From positions 1 to 19,670 of the forward strand of contig JAAEOP010000618.1 of NCBI GenBank assembly GCA_024223125.1: a DNA stretch of 19,670 nt, read 5' to 3'. Below are positions 7,901-15,841 of this stretch, one piece after another (positions within the stretch are counted from its first letter, which is position 1; every line of letters starts with the position of its first letter). Origin of the DNA: Chloroflexota bacterium. Lineage in GTDB: Bacteria > Chloroflexota > Anaerolineae > Promineifilales > Promineifilaceae. The notes beneath the pieces are model-generated. The model searched no databases. It saw nothing but the letters and a program-made list of their open reading frames with translations, and was not told where the DNA came from. Position numbers and translations under genes: made by a program.

Positions 7901-9769
7901 CTAAGATTGGCTGCCAAGATAAGCTATTCGAACCGCTTCGTTTTCACGAATTTCGACCGGGGTTCCACTCGCCAGAAGCGTACCATAATCAAGCACGTAG
8001 ACCCGATCGCAAATTTGGGTGATGAAATGTAGATCATGATCGATGACGACGACGCCAGCCTGAATAGAAGCGGCCGTTTTGCGAATATGATCCACCATCA
8101 GCGCTGACTCATCATCGTTCATTCCCGAAGTTGGTTCGTCTAACAGCAGGAAATATGGCGTTCGGGCGGCCGCGCGTGCCAGTTCAAGTCGTCGCTGATT
8201 GCCATAATCCAGGTCGCTGGCGCGAGAGTAGCGCTGTTCCCATAAATTTGCAGAAACGAGTAGTTGGTTCGTATTGACATTCGGGTCAACACTGTTGCCC
8301 GCCCGGTTGGTTGAAATAGCGGACACAGCGATATTTTCCCGTACAGACAAATTCTGAAACAGTCGCAGATTTTGGAAGGTGCGGGCAATACCAGATTTGG
8401 CAATCTGGTGCGGTTTTCTGCCTGTCAGCACCTCATCATCCAGCGTCACATCTCCCTCTGTCGTGTGGACAAAACCCGTAATCGCGTTGAGAAGCGTTGT
8501 CTTACCGGCCCCATTAGGGCCAATCAAGCCCACAATTTCATTCGACCGCACCTCTATGGAAACGCCGCTAAGGGCGCGAAATCCGCCAAAATCAACAACC
8601 AGATCATTGACTTTGAGGGTGTGGACTTTGCGTTTAGCTTGCTGTGAATCAACAAGGCCCGCGGTCGGTTTTTGTTCTTTACGCCGCCAAAGATGTCGGA
8701 AGATATGATCGATCTCCCAATCCTTGATGATACCGTTTGGCCGCAGCAGCATTGTGCCTAGCATGACAATCCCCAGAAACAGTTGCGGCAGCGTCGGCCG
8801 AAACAACCAGCCCATGCCGGGCAGTTCTCTCCAATCTGAGCCGGTTACACGACTGATCTCATTACCAGCCATAATGAGAACGACGCCCAAAAGAGCGCCG
8901 GTGACAGAATGTTTGCCACCCACAATCAACATCGCCAGCGTAAGAAGTGTCAGGTCAAAAAACATCAAGCGCGGGGTCATGGAGCCTACGTCCTGTACTT
9001 TTAGCGAGGCGGCCAATGTGACAATGATAACGCTCAATACGAGAGCGGCGATTCGCGGTAGTTTGGCGTCCAGACCAAGCAGGTTGGCAGCCACATCATC
9101 TTCACGAGCCGCTTTAGCCCAACGGCCGGTATTCATTTCGCCAAATATGCGAGCCACAATGATACTGCCCATAAGAACCAGAAAGATGGGGGTTCGATTT
9201 TCCAATCTGGGGATAAAACCAAGTCCGGTGCCGCCGTCCGTCAGTTCAATCCAATTTAAGGACGCTTCGTGGATAATTTCTAACAGCGCCAATGTAATAA
9301 TGGTGGCAGCAAAAGCTCCTTGCCCCGACCTTGTGAGCGCTAGACTAAGCGCCAGACTAAATAAACCAACAATGGCAACGGCGATTAAGGTGGCGACCAA
9401 AGGCGGGTAATTGATATCAACCAAACCAAAAGGCGCATCAGGTATTTGCTGCATCTTCCGCGCTGCCGGCATAAGCAAAATAGCGACGATGTAACCGGCG
9501 ATGGTGGCAAAGGCCATGTGACCAAAGGACATGATGCCGGTGTTGCCAATAAAAATTTGTAGGCCAATAACCATAATGGCGCTGATGAAAAGTTGGTTCA
9601 CCAGCAGGTCGCGGCTGGATGCGCCTTCCCCGGATGTGTAAAGTAAGCCGGCCCCAATGAGAAGCAGCGAGAGAATAAGCCCGCCCAAAGCGGCACGGCC
9701 GTAACGAAACCACTTTGGTTCACTGCTTACAATCGTTTGTTCTTTCTGTAGTGTGCGTGTCGTCATCAA
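7901..9769 (-). CDS. livMG: Branched-chain amino-acid-type ABC transporter, fused permease (LivM) and ATPase (LivG)
   Basis: 622 residues, a two-domain fusion. The permease covers about 1-345 with roughly ten membrane helices, including F-I-G-N-T-G-I-M-S-F-G-H-M-A (73-86) and a cytoplasmic coupling loop K-A-A-R-E-D-D-V-A-A-N-L-L-G (219-232). A charged linker (350-385) leads to the ATPase: Walker A G-P-N-G-A-G-K-T (417-424), Q-loop Gln466 in R-T-F-Q-N-L, signature L-D-Y-G-N-Q-R-R (520-527; LivG proteins use Y-G rather than S-G-G), Walker B L-L-L-D-E-P (541-546) and switch His578. All catalytic motifs are present. It is the last gene of the operon, with an ATGA overlap with livH (9769-9766) and a terminator 30 bases after the stop. 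The substrate could be branched-chain amino acids, other amino acids, amides or urea; it cannot be decided from sequence. Confidence 0.93.
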   Translation of the reverse strand: MMTTRTLQKEQTIVSSEPKWFRYGRAALGGLILSLLLIGAGLLYTSGEGASSRDLLVNQLFISAIMVIGLQIFIGNTGIMSFGHMAFATIAGYIVAILLMPAARKMQQIPDAPFGLVDINYPPLVATLIAVAIVGLFSLALSLALTRSGQGAFAATIITLALLEIIHEASLNWIELTDGGTGLGFIPRLENRTPIFLVLMGSIIVARIFGEMNTGRWAKAAREDDVAANLLGLDAKLPRIAALVLSVIIVTLAASLKVQDVGSMTPRLMFFDLTLLTLAMLIVGGKHSVTGALLGVVLIMAGNEISRVTGSDWRELPGMGWLFRPTLPQLFLGIVMLGTMLLRPNGIIKDWEIDHIFRHLWRRKEQKPTAGLVDSQQAKRKVHTLKVNDLVVDFGGFRALSGVSIEVRSNEIVGLIGPNGAGKTTLLNAITGFVHTTEGDVTLDDEVLTGRKPHQIAKSGIARTFQNLRLFQNLSVRENIAVSAISTNRAGNSVDPNVNTNQLLVSANLWEQRYSRASDLDYGNQRRLELARAAARTPYFLLLDEPTSGMNDDESALMVDHIRKTAASIQAGVVVIDHDLHFITQICDRVYVLDYGTLLASGTPVEIRENEAVRIAYLGSQS

Positions 9770-10683
9770 ACCCGCTCCGCCCGGTGAACTGTGATGAGAC
9801 CTTGCGGCCGTACCACAAAAAGCACAGCAATGAGGATAAAGATCACCAAGTCGGTGAAATGGCTAAACGCATCGGGCAATATGAGACCACGGAACATGAC
9901 CTCAAGCAATCCCAGGAGAAGCCCACCAATTACCGCTCCTTTCAGGCTGCCCAAGCCCCCAATCACCGTTGCCAGCAGGGGGATAAGGAGAATTTCAATA
10001 CCCATTCCCGGTTCGGCCTGTCCCCTTCGCAACAACAACATGACTCCCCCAATACCGGCCAAAAGGCCAGAGAGGGCAAACGCATTGCGGATGACGCGAT
10101 CAGAATTGATCCCCATGAGCCGGGCGGCGTCAAAATCCTCCGATGCGGCGCGCAAGGATAACCCAAACATCGTTCGCTGAAGAATGATCGTCAGAGCGAT
10201 CAAGGTAATGACTGTAATGGAAATCACCGCCAGGTCATAGAGTTCAATGCGAATACCGGCAATCTCGATGGTATCAAATATCCAGCCGGCTTTATCAAAG
10301 TTGCGCGGTTTTAGCTCTACCCAATGACTGAAGGCCGCCCGCACTAAAATCACAAGGCCAAATGAGGTGAGCAGCATGGTGAAGTCGCTGCTGCCGCGAA
10401 CACGGCGAAAAGCGACAAAATCTGTAGCCACCGCAAAAACGACTGAAGTAATAATGATAGCGGCCGCCAACACCCACCAATTTGACCAAAACGGATGCTC
10501 CGTTTGCGAAAGAAAGTAGGCTACGTAAGCGGAGATGGTGATGAGTTCACCATGCGCGAAATTTAGAAGGTGCATGACGCCAAAAATAATCGCCAATCCC
10601 AACGCCAGCAAAGCATACCCGCTGCCACGGCCGAGACCGTCAACAATCATCTGGATTAATTCTGGTGAGAATAATTCATTCAT
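9766..10683 (-). CDS. livH: Branched-chain amino-acid-type ABC transporter permease LivH
   Basis: 305 residues with about eight membrane helices. The family N-terminus G-L-G-R-G-S-G-Y-A-L-L-A-L-G-L (17-31) is followed by I-F-G-V-M-H-L-L-N-F-A-H-G-E (33-46). The coupling loop R-A-A-S-E-D-F-D-A-A-R-L-M-G-I-N precedes the C-terminal half with G-S-L-K-G-A-V-I-G-G. It would pair with the LivM half of the next gene to form the translocation pore. It starts five bases after the livF stop and its own stop overlaps the livMG start, so the order livK-F-H-MG is one transcription unit. Confidence 0.95.
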   Translation of the reverse strand: MNELFSPELIQMIVDGLGRGSGYALLALGLAIIFGVMHLLNFAHGELITISAYVAYFLSQTEHPFWSNWWVLAAAIIITSVVFAVATDFVAFRRVRGSSDFTMLLTSFGLVILVRAAFSHWVELKPRNFDKAGWIFDTIEIAGIRIELYDLAVISITVITLIALTIILQRTMFGLSLRAASEDFDAARLMGINSDRVIRNAFALSGLLAGIGGVMLLLRRGQAEPGMGIEILLIPLLATVIGGLGSLKGAVIGGLLLGLLEVMFRGLILPDAFSHFTDLVIFILIAVLFVVRPQGLITVHRAERV

Positions 10684-10688
10684 GCTTC

Positions 10689-11393
10689 TTACTCGCTCCC
10701 AAGATAACTGGCGAACAGGTCAGATTGATGGAGTAATTCGTCGCCGTCCCCCTGAGCGACAATGGCGCCACTGCGTAGAATATAGGCGCGATCTGCAATT
10801 TGAAGCGCGCGCCGCGCATTTTGCTCCACAATCATAATCGCCCGATCCCGTGAACGTAGTTGACCGATGAGGTCAAATACGAAGTCCACCAGCAGGGGCG
10901 CCAATCCCAGGGAAGGTTCGTCCATCAACAACAGACGGGGGTTGGTCATGATTCCGCGGCCAATAGCTAACTGCTGCGCTTCGCCGCCGGATAAATATCC
11001 GGCCGACGTGGAGCTTTTTTCAGCCAGTACCGGAAAGAGATCAATCACTTCTTCAACTCGTATTTTACGTTGTTTTGACGACAATGTACTTCCGGCAACA
11101 AGCAGATTTTCAGTGACGGTTAAATCAGCAAAGATGCGCCGGTGTTCGGGAACCAATGAGATGCCCATTTTCAGCAGTTCATCTGGCTCTTTGTCACTGA
11201 TTTCCTGGCCGTCAAATTTCACGGAACCGGAAGCCGGTCGCAGGAGGCCAATGATTGTATTCAGGGTAGTCGTCTTTCCAGCTCCGTTGGAGCCGACGAG
11301 ACAAACAAGTTCGCCGACCCCAACGGTTAGAGAGACATCACGCACGGCCGCAAGCTCGCCGTACTTGGTTGTAATGTCTGTTAGCTCCAACAT
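10689..11393 (-). CDS. livF: Branched-chain amino-acid-type ABC transporter ATPase LivF
   Basis: 234 residues, typical length. Walker A is G-S-N-G-A-G-K-T (34-41), the signature L-S-G-G-E-A-Q-Q, Walker B L-L-L-M-D-E-P-S-L-G-L-A-P, and the H-loop position reads V-E-Q-N, where LivF proteins often have Gln rather than His. It forms the second ATPase with the LivG half of the fusion. The start ATG shares one base with the livK stop (TAATG at 11395-11391), giving tight translational coupling. Confidence 0.95.
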   Translation of the reverse strand: MLELTDITTKYGELAAVRDVSLTVGVGELVCLVGSNGAGKTTTLNTIIGLLRPASGSVKFDGQEISDKEPDELLKMGISLVPEHRRIFADLTVTENLLVAGSTLSSKQRKIRVEEVIDLFPVLAEKSSTSAGYLSGGEAQQLAIGRGIMTNPRLLLMDEPSLGLAPLLVDFVFDLIGQLRSRDRAIMIVEQNARRALQIADRAYILRSGAIVAQGDGDELLHQSDLFASYLGSE

Positions 11394-12736
11394 TATTCAG
11401 AGTAATCTCCAGGAATACGCTGGTCAATCATGGTGGGTTCGCCATCCAGGTTTTGCAGAATGTAAACTTCTTTGACCGGTAAGCCAGCCCCCTCATAACT
11501 GATACTGTCCACCGAGATCAGATCGAAGGAACCTGTATTCAGGATAGCTTCGCCGATTGCCTGAGAGTCAAGTTCGCCAGAAGCGAGGTAAGCCTGGGCA
11601 ATGGTGAGAATGGCGTCGGCTGCTAGTGGGCCAAAGGCGATAGATTCGAGGGCTTCGCCCCGGTCTGCTTCATAAGCGGCCAGGAATGTAGCCATACGCG
11701 ATCCTTCGCTGGGGAAGGCGTGGGTGGTGTAGATGGCGCCATCAGTTGTTTCACCGCCGTCAATGATGCGGGTAGCGTCGAAACCATCTGGCCCCATGAT
11801 GACCAAATCTTCAAGACCGGCCGCACGAAGCTGCCCAATCATCACCTCGATGAAGGGCATAATGTTGGCTGTATAAAGTATTTCCGGCGCCGGATCCAAA
11901 GCAGCGATCTCATTGACCTGGCTGGAGTAATCATCATCACCGATACCAAAGCTGTAATCTGATAACACCTCGCCGCCGTTGGCAGTAAAGGCGGCCGTAA
12001 ATGCTTGTGGATTGGCTTCAAAATAAGGGGCGTCGCTAGATGATAGGGTAACGGCCGTTGTGTACCCATTATCAAAAGCCCATTCACCGGCCGTATTCCC
12101 CTGCGTCTCGTCGTCAAAGGTCATCAGGAAGGATAAGAGAGTGGGGTCAGCTAGAATGGCTTCGGTTGAAGCTACATGAATGGCCGGGATTGTGCCGCCT
12201 AACACATTGAGCAGGGGTAAACCCACATCTGAAAATGGGGGGCCAAGTACGGCGTGTGAACCAGCGTCCACGGCGTCTTGAGCGGCGCGCAGGGTCAAAT
12301 CCAAGTCGAGGGCGTCGGCCGGATAGACTGTATATTCGATGGGTGTTCCATTGAGCCCGCCGGCGCAGTTGATGAGTTCGACCATGTAATCGGCCGCTTC
12401 GCTGCCGGGCACGTCTGCAAAACCGCCCAATTCTGAAAAGTCAGCCACGTAGCCGATGACCAATGGGTCGCCTGTGGGTTCCTGGCAATCTCCATCGGCA
12501 TTGGCAAGGATGGCGTCCAGATCGAATTCAGACGGCTCGGCGGTCGCGCTGCTGTCCTCTGCGGCCGTGCTGCTATCTTCAGTTGTACTGCTATCTTCTG
12601 CCGGGGCTGCTTCTTCTGTAGGGGCTGGGGATTCAACATCGTCGTCAGCGCCGTTACATGCGCTGAGACCTAACAAAAAAACGATTGACAGTAACGCCAT
12701 CCAAACTTGGATATTTGTACTTTTCTTAGCGAGCAT
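11393..12736 (-). CDS. livK: Branched-chain amino-acid-type ABC transporter substrate-binding lipoprotein LivK
   Basis: 447 residues when started at the ATG 12736-12734. An upstream TTG at 12748 would add MEEK, but GGAGGAG lies exactly there and is the ribosome-binding site, so the ATG is preferred. The signal peptide has lysines K4-K5, a hydrophobic core (11-24) and lipobox L-S-A-C with Cys27, so it is a lipoprotein. A low-complexity Glu/Ser/Thr/Ala linker with repeated E-D-S-S units (about 33-70) is followed by a Peripla_BP_6-type fold beginning L-V-I-G-Y-V-A-D-F-S and containing V-L-G-P-P-F-S-D. It captures the substrate outside the membrane and delivers it to LivH/LivM. It is the first gene of the operon, as is usual for the most abundant component. 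Confidence 0.92.
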   Translation of the reverse strand: MLAKKSTNIQVWMALLSIVFLLGLSACNGADDDVESPAPTEEAAPAEDSSTTEDSSTAAEDSSATAEPSEFDLDAILANADGDCQEPTGDPLVIGYVADFSELGGFADVPGSEAADYMVELINCAGGLNGTPIEYTVYPADALDLDLTLRAAQDAVDAGSHAVLGPPFSDVGLPLLNVLGGTIPAIHVASTEAILADPTLLSFLMTFDDETQGNTAGEWAFDNGYTTAVTLSSSDAPYFEANPQAFTAAFTANGGEVLSDYSFGIGDDDYSSQVNEIAALDPAPEILYTANIMPFIEVMIGQLRAAGLEDLVIMGPDGFDATRIIDGGETTDGAIYTTHAFPSEGSRMATFLAAYEADRGEALESIAFGPLAADAILTIAQAYLASGELDSQAIGEAILNTGSFDLISVDSISYEGAGLPVKEVYILQNLDGEPTMIDQRIPGDYSE

Positions 12737-12837
12737 TTTCTCCTCCAATTATAGTTACCTCTTAATTTGATTCGGCTTGAGTTTCCATTTTCATATCTAA
12801 CGTATGGGTTGTTTTATCTTATACTATGCTACCTCCT

Positions 12838-12876
12838 TCGATGAACAATTCCTATTTCTACGCTATAATGTTCCGC
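12838..12876 (+). promoter_or_regulatory. Putative promoter giving a leaderless RHH-HNH transcript
   Basis: A perfect TATAAT sits at 12864-12869, so transcription should start about seven bases later, at or next to the A of the ATG (12877). No Shine-Dalgarno sequence precedes that ATG, which fits a leaderless mRNA. The -35 is poor: ATGAAC (12841-12846) at 17-bp spacing or TTCGAT (12838-12843) at 20. Confidence 0.4.
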
Positions 12877-13302
12877 ATGGCTACTTATACACAAACAATT
12901 CACGTTTCAGACAGGTTATATCAGCGGTTGAATCGCCAAGCACAGGCAGATCGCAAAACAGTCGACGAGTTCGCCGAGCAAATGTTGGAACGCACATTGC
13001 CACCACCCGTTGGCAACATTCCTGAACGCTGGCGCGCCGACCTTGAGCAACTACAGACGATGAGTGACCAGATGCTGTGGCGTATTGCTGAGGCTGAAAT
13101 TTCCGAGCAGCGGGAAGATCTTTACGATTTCTTGCTTCATGCCAGGTTGCACCGGCAACTGACTGCTTCTGAGCAAGAGCAGTTAGATATTTTACGTGAT
13201 GAGACCGACCAGCTAATGCTGCGTAAATCTTATGCCTACCTCTTGCTTCACAATAGAGGACACCAGATCCCCGATCCTTATGATGTAACATCATATGAGT
13301 AA
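12877..13302 (+). CDS. RHH/CopG-like small protein paired with an HNH gene
   Basis: 141 residues from the ATG at 12877. A longer in-frame reading from 12826 exists, but the TATAAT at 12864 and the natural N-terminus MATYTQTIHVSDRLYQRL favour the shorter form. Residues 4-40 look like a ribbon-helix-helix: a short beta strand (T-Q-T-I-H-V), then two helices ending E-F-A-E-Q-M-L-E-R-T. The remaining ~100 residues are helical and charged (DLEQLQTMSDQML; TASEQEQLDILRDETDQLML), possibly a partner-binding region. The 3' end overlaps the HNH start by eight bases. The arrangement resembles an antitoxin or regulator followed by a nuclease; this is inference. Confidence 0.75.
   Translation: MATYTQTIHVSDRLYQRLNRQAQADRKTVDEFAEQMLERTLPPPVGNIPERWRADLEQLQTMSDQMLWRIAEAEISEQREDLYDFLLHARLHRQLTASEQEQLDILRDETDQLMLRKSYAYLLLHNRGHQIPDPYDVTSYE
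13279..13295. repeat. 17-bp perfect palindrome at the HNH start codon
   Basis: TATGATGT-A-ACATCATA (13279-13295) ends on the first base of the HNH ATG. It could form an RNA hairpin affecting HNH initiation or be a protein-binding site. A palindrome of this length could occur by chance in a window this size. Confidence 0.35.
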
Positions 13303-13723
13303 ATCCTATGTACCAGTTGCACTTCGCAAAGAAGTTGTTAGGGATTCTCGCCATCGTTGTGGCTATTGTTTGACACCACAGCTTTACACTGGCATTAAGC
13401 TCGTCCCAGATCACATCATTCCAGAGTCCCGTGGGGGGCTTACCATTCGTGATAATTTGTAGATGGTGTGTCGGCGATGCAACGAACATAAGCATACTCG
13501 TGTTCAGGCAATTGATCCCGTGAGTCAACAACTTGCACCCTTGTTTAATCCTCGTAAACAAAGCTGGCCATTTCATTTCACATGGAGCGAAGAGGGCACG
13601 TTGATCATTGGTTTGACACCTGTAGGTCGCGCCACCGTACTTGCGCTGAATATGAATGACAGCACGATTGTAGAAGCTCGTCTTCATTGGGTTGAAGCTG
13701 GTTGGCATCCACCAGAAGATTAG
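13295..13723 (+). pseudogene. HNH endonuclease interrupted by an in-frame amber codon
   Basis: ATG at 13295 reads 55 codons to TAG at 13460-13462, and the same frame continues 86 codons to a stop at 13723. Read through, it is a complete ~142-residue HNH protein. The first zinc-type pair is C-G-Y-C (residues 23-26) after D-S-R-H-R, the catalytic region D-H-I-I-P-E-S-R-G-G and D-N-L; then the amber, then C-R-R-C-N-E-H-K, the second Cys pair. The stop sits where relatives often have Trp or another residue (N-L-x-x-x-C-R-x-C-N), so a single change such as TGG to TAG or CAG to TAG would explain it. The first product would lack the second Cys pair and be inactive. An ATG directly follows the stop, but a fragment from it would lack the catalytic His. 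Suppression or readthrough cannot be excluded. Confidence 0.85.
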
Positions 13724-13748
13724 TTTCATATCACCTTCCGTCAGGCGT

Positions 13749-14009
13749 TTAGTCTCCACCGGCAATAGGTGGAAATAAGGATAAACTTTCGTTGTCGCGC
13801 AAGATATGTGTCAATTCGTACCGTCGGCCGTTAATAAGCGTGATGGCGATGTTTTGGGGCGGGAGTTGTAATTGTTCGGTGAGGAGTTGGGCAATGGTTG
13901 TGCCCTTTTCTACCTGAAAATGTTGCGCCTGCCCCAAGGGTATGTCTGGGTATAGACGCTGCAAGCCGCCAAAAAGTTTGACCTCCACGTTAATCAACGA
14001 CATCGTCAT
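13749..14009 (-). CDS. MoaD/ThiS-family ubiquitin-like sulfur-carrier protein
   Basis: 86 residues. The beta-grasp start (V-E-V-K-L-F-G-G-L-Q-R-L) and the end L-S-L-F-P-P-I-A-G-G-D match the MoaD family of molybdopterin synthase small subunits, which carry a C-terminal thiocarboxylate on Gly-Gly. Here one Asp follows Gly-Gly, so the tail would need trimming to be activated, or the protein is a structural or regulatory variant. ATGs at 14009 and 14003 are both possible; the gene overlaps the AOR 3' end by about 20 bases, so it is translated from the same mRNA. MoaD-like genes next to AOR genes are common and fit supply or insertion of the tungstopterin cofactor. Confidence 0.85.
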   Translation of the reverse strand: MTMSLINVEVKLFGGLQRLYPDIPLGQAQHFQVEKGTTIAQLLTEQLQLPPQNIAITLINGRRYELTHILRDNESLSLFPPIAGGD

Positions 14010-15840
14010 CCCATAAACGGGCCAATTCTGACAAGCCTAATTCGGCCAGCTTTTCTGGTGTGGGACGGCCGTTTTCATCCCAACCCCGTAGAGCGTAATA
14101 GGTTTGAATATTCTCGTGCAGTCTAGCGCGACTCCCTTTCCAGGGGCCAGCCGGCACCGGTTCTGTCATCCGTTTGGGCAGTTTATCGTCAGCGGCCGTA
14201 AACCCGGCATATAGATTAAACAGCCGCTCCAAATTCCAGATGCGGTCGCCATGAATGAGTGAGCTTTCAAAAGTGTGGGTGATGCCGGTTGCGGCCGTTA
14301 ACATCTCCACAATCTCTCGATGCGTAATGGAAAACTTGACAAAGATACAGACACCGGTCGAATCCACAAAGCTGATGGAGTTTTGCAAAGGGCGGCGCAC
14401 TAATTCCTCTTTATGTTCCAATGCCTCTGGCGGCATGTAGCGGGGAATACCGTATAGCTCTGAGGCTACCGTATTCCCACGAGTGTGGCAAGCGCCCCGA
14501 TTGGAAGTGGCGTAATTGAGGGACATCCCCTGGAATACACGTGGACTGTATCCGGCAAATTCTTGCTTTTTGACGCCCATAAACAGTTCCGAGCAGCCAT
14601 ATTTTTGGGTCAGCCGGTAAGACCCCTGCGCCAGTTCGGCCCCAAAGCCTTCATTTCGGCAGGTCATTTCTACCAGGCGCACCATCTCCGCAGCCATGCC
14701 AAAGCCAATAGGAAAGCCCACGTCATCTTCTGTTAAATAGTCACGCTCATACATCTCGAATGCGGCCGCTATCGTCCCCGACATAGAAATCGTATCCAGA
14801 CCATATTGCTTACAGAGGTAGTTGGCTTTAACGGCCGCAGCCAAATCAGAAATACCACAGTTAGCCGTAAAACCCCACAACGTTTCATACTCCGGCCCTT
14901 CACCCTTACTGCCAGCATACGGCCCTTTGGTAATTTCAGTGACGCGGGTACAGCTAATGGGGCAGGCAAAACAAGCCCGATTGTTGCGCGTCATCGTTTC
15001 CTTCAACGTTTCGCCACTCGTTTCCAATGTTCCTTCAAACACCTCTTCCTGAAAGTTGCGCGTGGGGTAAGCGCCCATTTCGTTCATCAGATTAGCGATA
15101 TTCGCCGTGCCATAAGCGCGATAGCTGCCAAAAGAGACGGGATCGTTGACCACTTTTTGATTAACACCCAAAATTGCTTGCCAAAATGCGTCAGAATCAT
15201 GGAGGCGGATATTTTGGGTTCCATGCACCACCACCGCTTTTAGATTTTTGCTCCCCATCACCGCCCCCACGCCAGAACGAGCCGCTATCCGACCAGTATC
15301 ATTGACAATGCCAGCCATCAAAGAAAGGTTTTCTCCACCAGGGCCGATGGAGGCAATCTTGGCGGATTCATGTGTTTCTGTGAGTAATTGTTCCTCTGTA
15401 TCCGGCACGATTTGGCCCCACAGGTGCGCGGCGGGTCGGATTTCCACATTGTTATCATCAATCCAGATGTAAACTGGCTCTTCGGCTTTCTCTTCCACAA
15501 TCAGAACATCATACCCGGCAAACTTTAGCTCCGGGCCAAAAAAGCCGCCCGCATTGGAACAGGCAATCGTGCCGGTTAGCGGCCCTTTACAGGCGACCAC
15601 ATAGCGGGACGAGGTGGGCGCGCCGGTTCCGGTCAGTGGCCCAGTACCAAAAATGAGCTTGTTTTCAGGCGAAAGCGGGTTAATGGCGGGGTTGACTTCA
15701 CCATAAAGCAAGCGGGAAGCCAGTCCGCGCCCACCAATAAAGCCTTTGGCCATACCGAGGTCTAACGGCTCTGTACTCGATTTCCCACTGCGTAAATTCA
15801 CCCGTAATATTTTGCCTGTATAACCAAAGTAGTTTGTCAT
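13990..15840 (-). CDS. aor: Aldehyde:ferredoxin oxidoreductase, tungsten-dependent family
   Basis: 616 residues from ATG 15840-15838. A longer frame from 15924 only overlaps the preceding gene, and the family N-terminus MTNYFGYTGKILRVNL begins here. The N-terminal domain has G-G-R-G-L-A-S-R-L-L-Y (36-46) and P-L-T-G-T. The [4Fe-4S] ligands are C290, C293, C297 and C498, matching the family pattern CxxCxxxC plus a distant Cys. Pterin-binding elements appear as Y-G-L-D-T-I-S (346-352) and Y-A-T-S-N-R-G-A-C-H (443-452). Such enzymes oxidise aldehydes to acids with ferredoxin, or reduce acids at low potential, and bind W-bis-pterin. It starts two bases after the stop of the upstream oxidoreductase ends (one base between) and overlaps the MoaD-like gene. 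The substrate cannot be assigned; Mo instead of W is possible. Confidence 0.93.
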   Translation of the reverse strand: MTNYFGYTGKILRVNLRSGKSSTEPLDLGMAKGFIGGRGLASRLLYGEVNPAINPLSPENKLIFGTGPLTGTGAPTSSRYVVACKGPLTGTIACSNAGGFFGPELKFAGYDVLIVEEKAEEPVYIWIDDNNVEIRPAAHLWGQIVPDTEEQLLTETHESAKIASIGPGGENLSLMAGIVNDTGRIAARSGVGAVMGSKNLKAVVVHGTQNIRLHDSDAFWQAILGVNQKVVNDPVSFGSYRAYGTANIANLMNEMGAYPTRNFQEEVFEGTLETSGETLKETMTRNNRACFACPISCTRVTEITKGPYAGSKGEGPEYETLWGFTANCGISDLAAAVKANYLCKQYGLDTISMSGTIAAAFEMYERDYLTEDDVGFPIGFGMAAEMVRLVEMTCRNEGFGAELAQGSYRLTQKYGCSELFMGVKKQEFAGYSPRVFQGMSLNYATSNRGACHTRGNTVASELYGIPRYMPPEALEHKEELVRRPLQNSISFVDSTGVCIFVKFSITHREIVEMLTAATGITHTFESSLIHGDRIWNLERLFNLYAGFTAADDKLPKRMTEPVPAGPWKGSRARLHENIQTYYALRGWDENGRPTPEKLAELGLSELARLWDDDVVD

Positions 15841-15841
15841 A

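Noticed and set aside
8724..9410. 228-codon plus-strand frame inside livMG
   Set aside because: It is entirely antisense to the permease domain, which has clear family motifs.
12737..12748. TTG start at 12748 for livK
   Set aside because: The codons after it are the GGAGGAG ribosome-binding site of the ATG at 12736.
12748..12753. TATAAT on the minus strand just before livK
   Set aside because: Transcription from it would begin inside or after the ribosome-binding site, removing it.
12881..13765. A 294-codon open frame on the minus strand
   Set aside because: It lies antisense to the RHH-like gene and the HNH frame, has no recognisable domain, and its composition (many Cys, His, Trp, Arg) is typical of a shadow frame.
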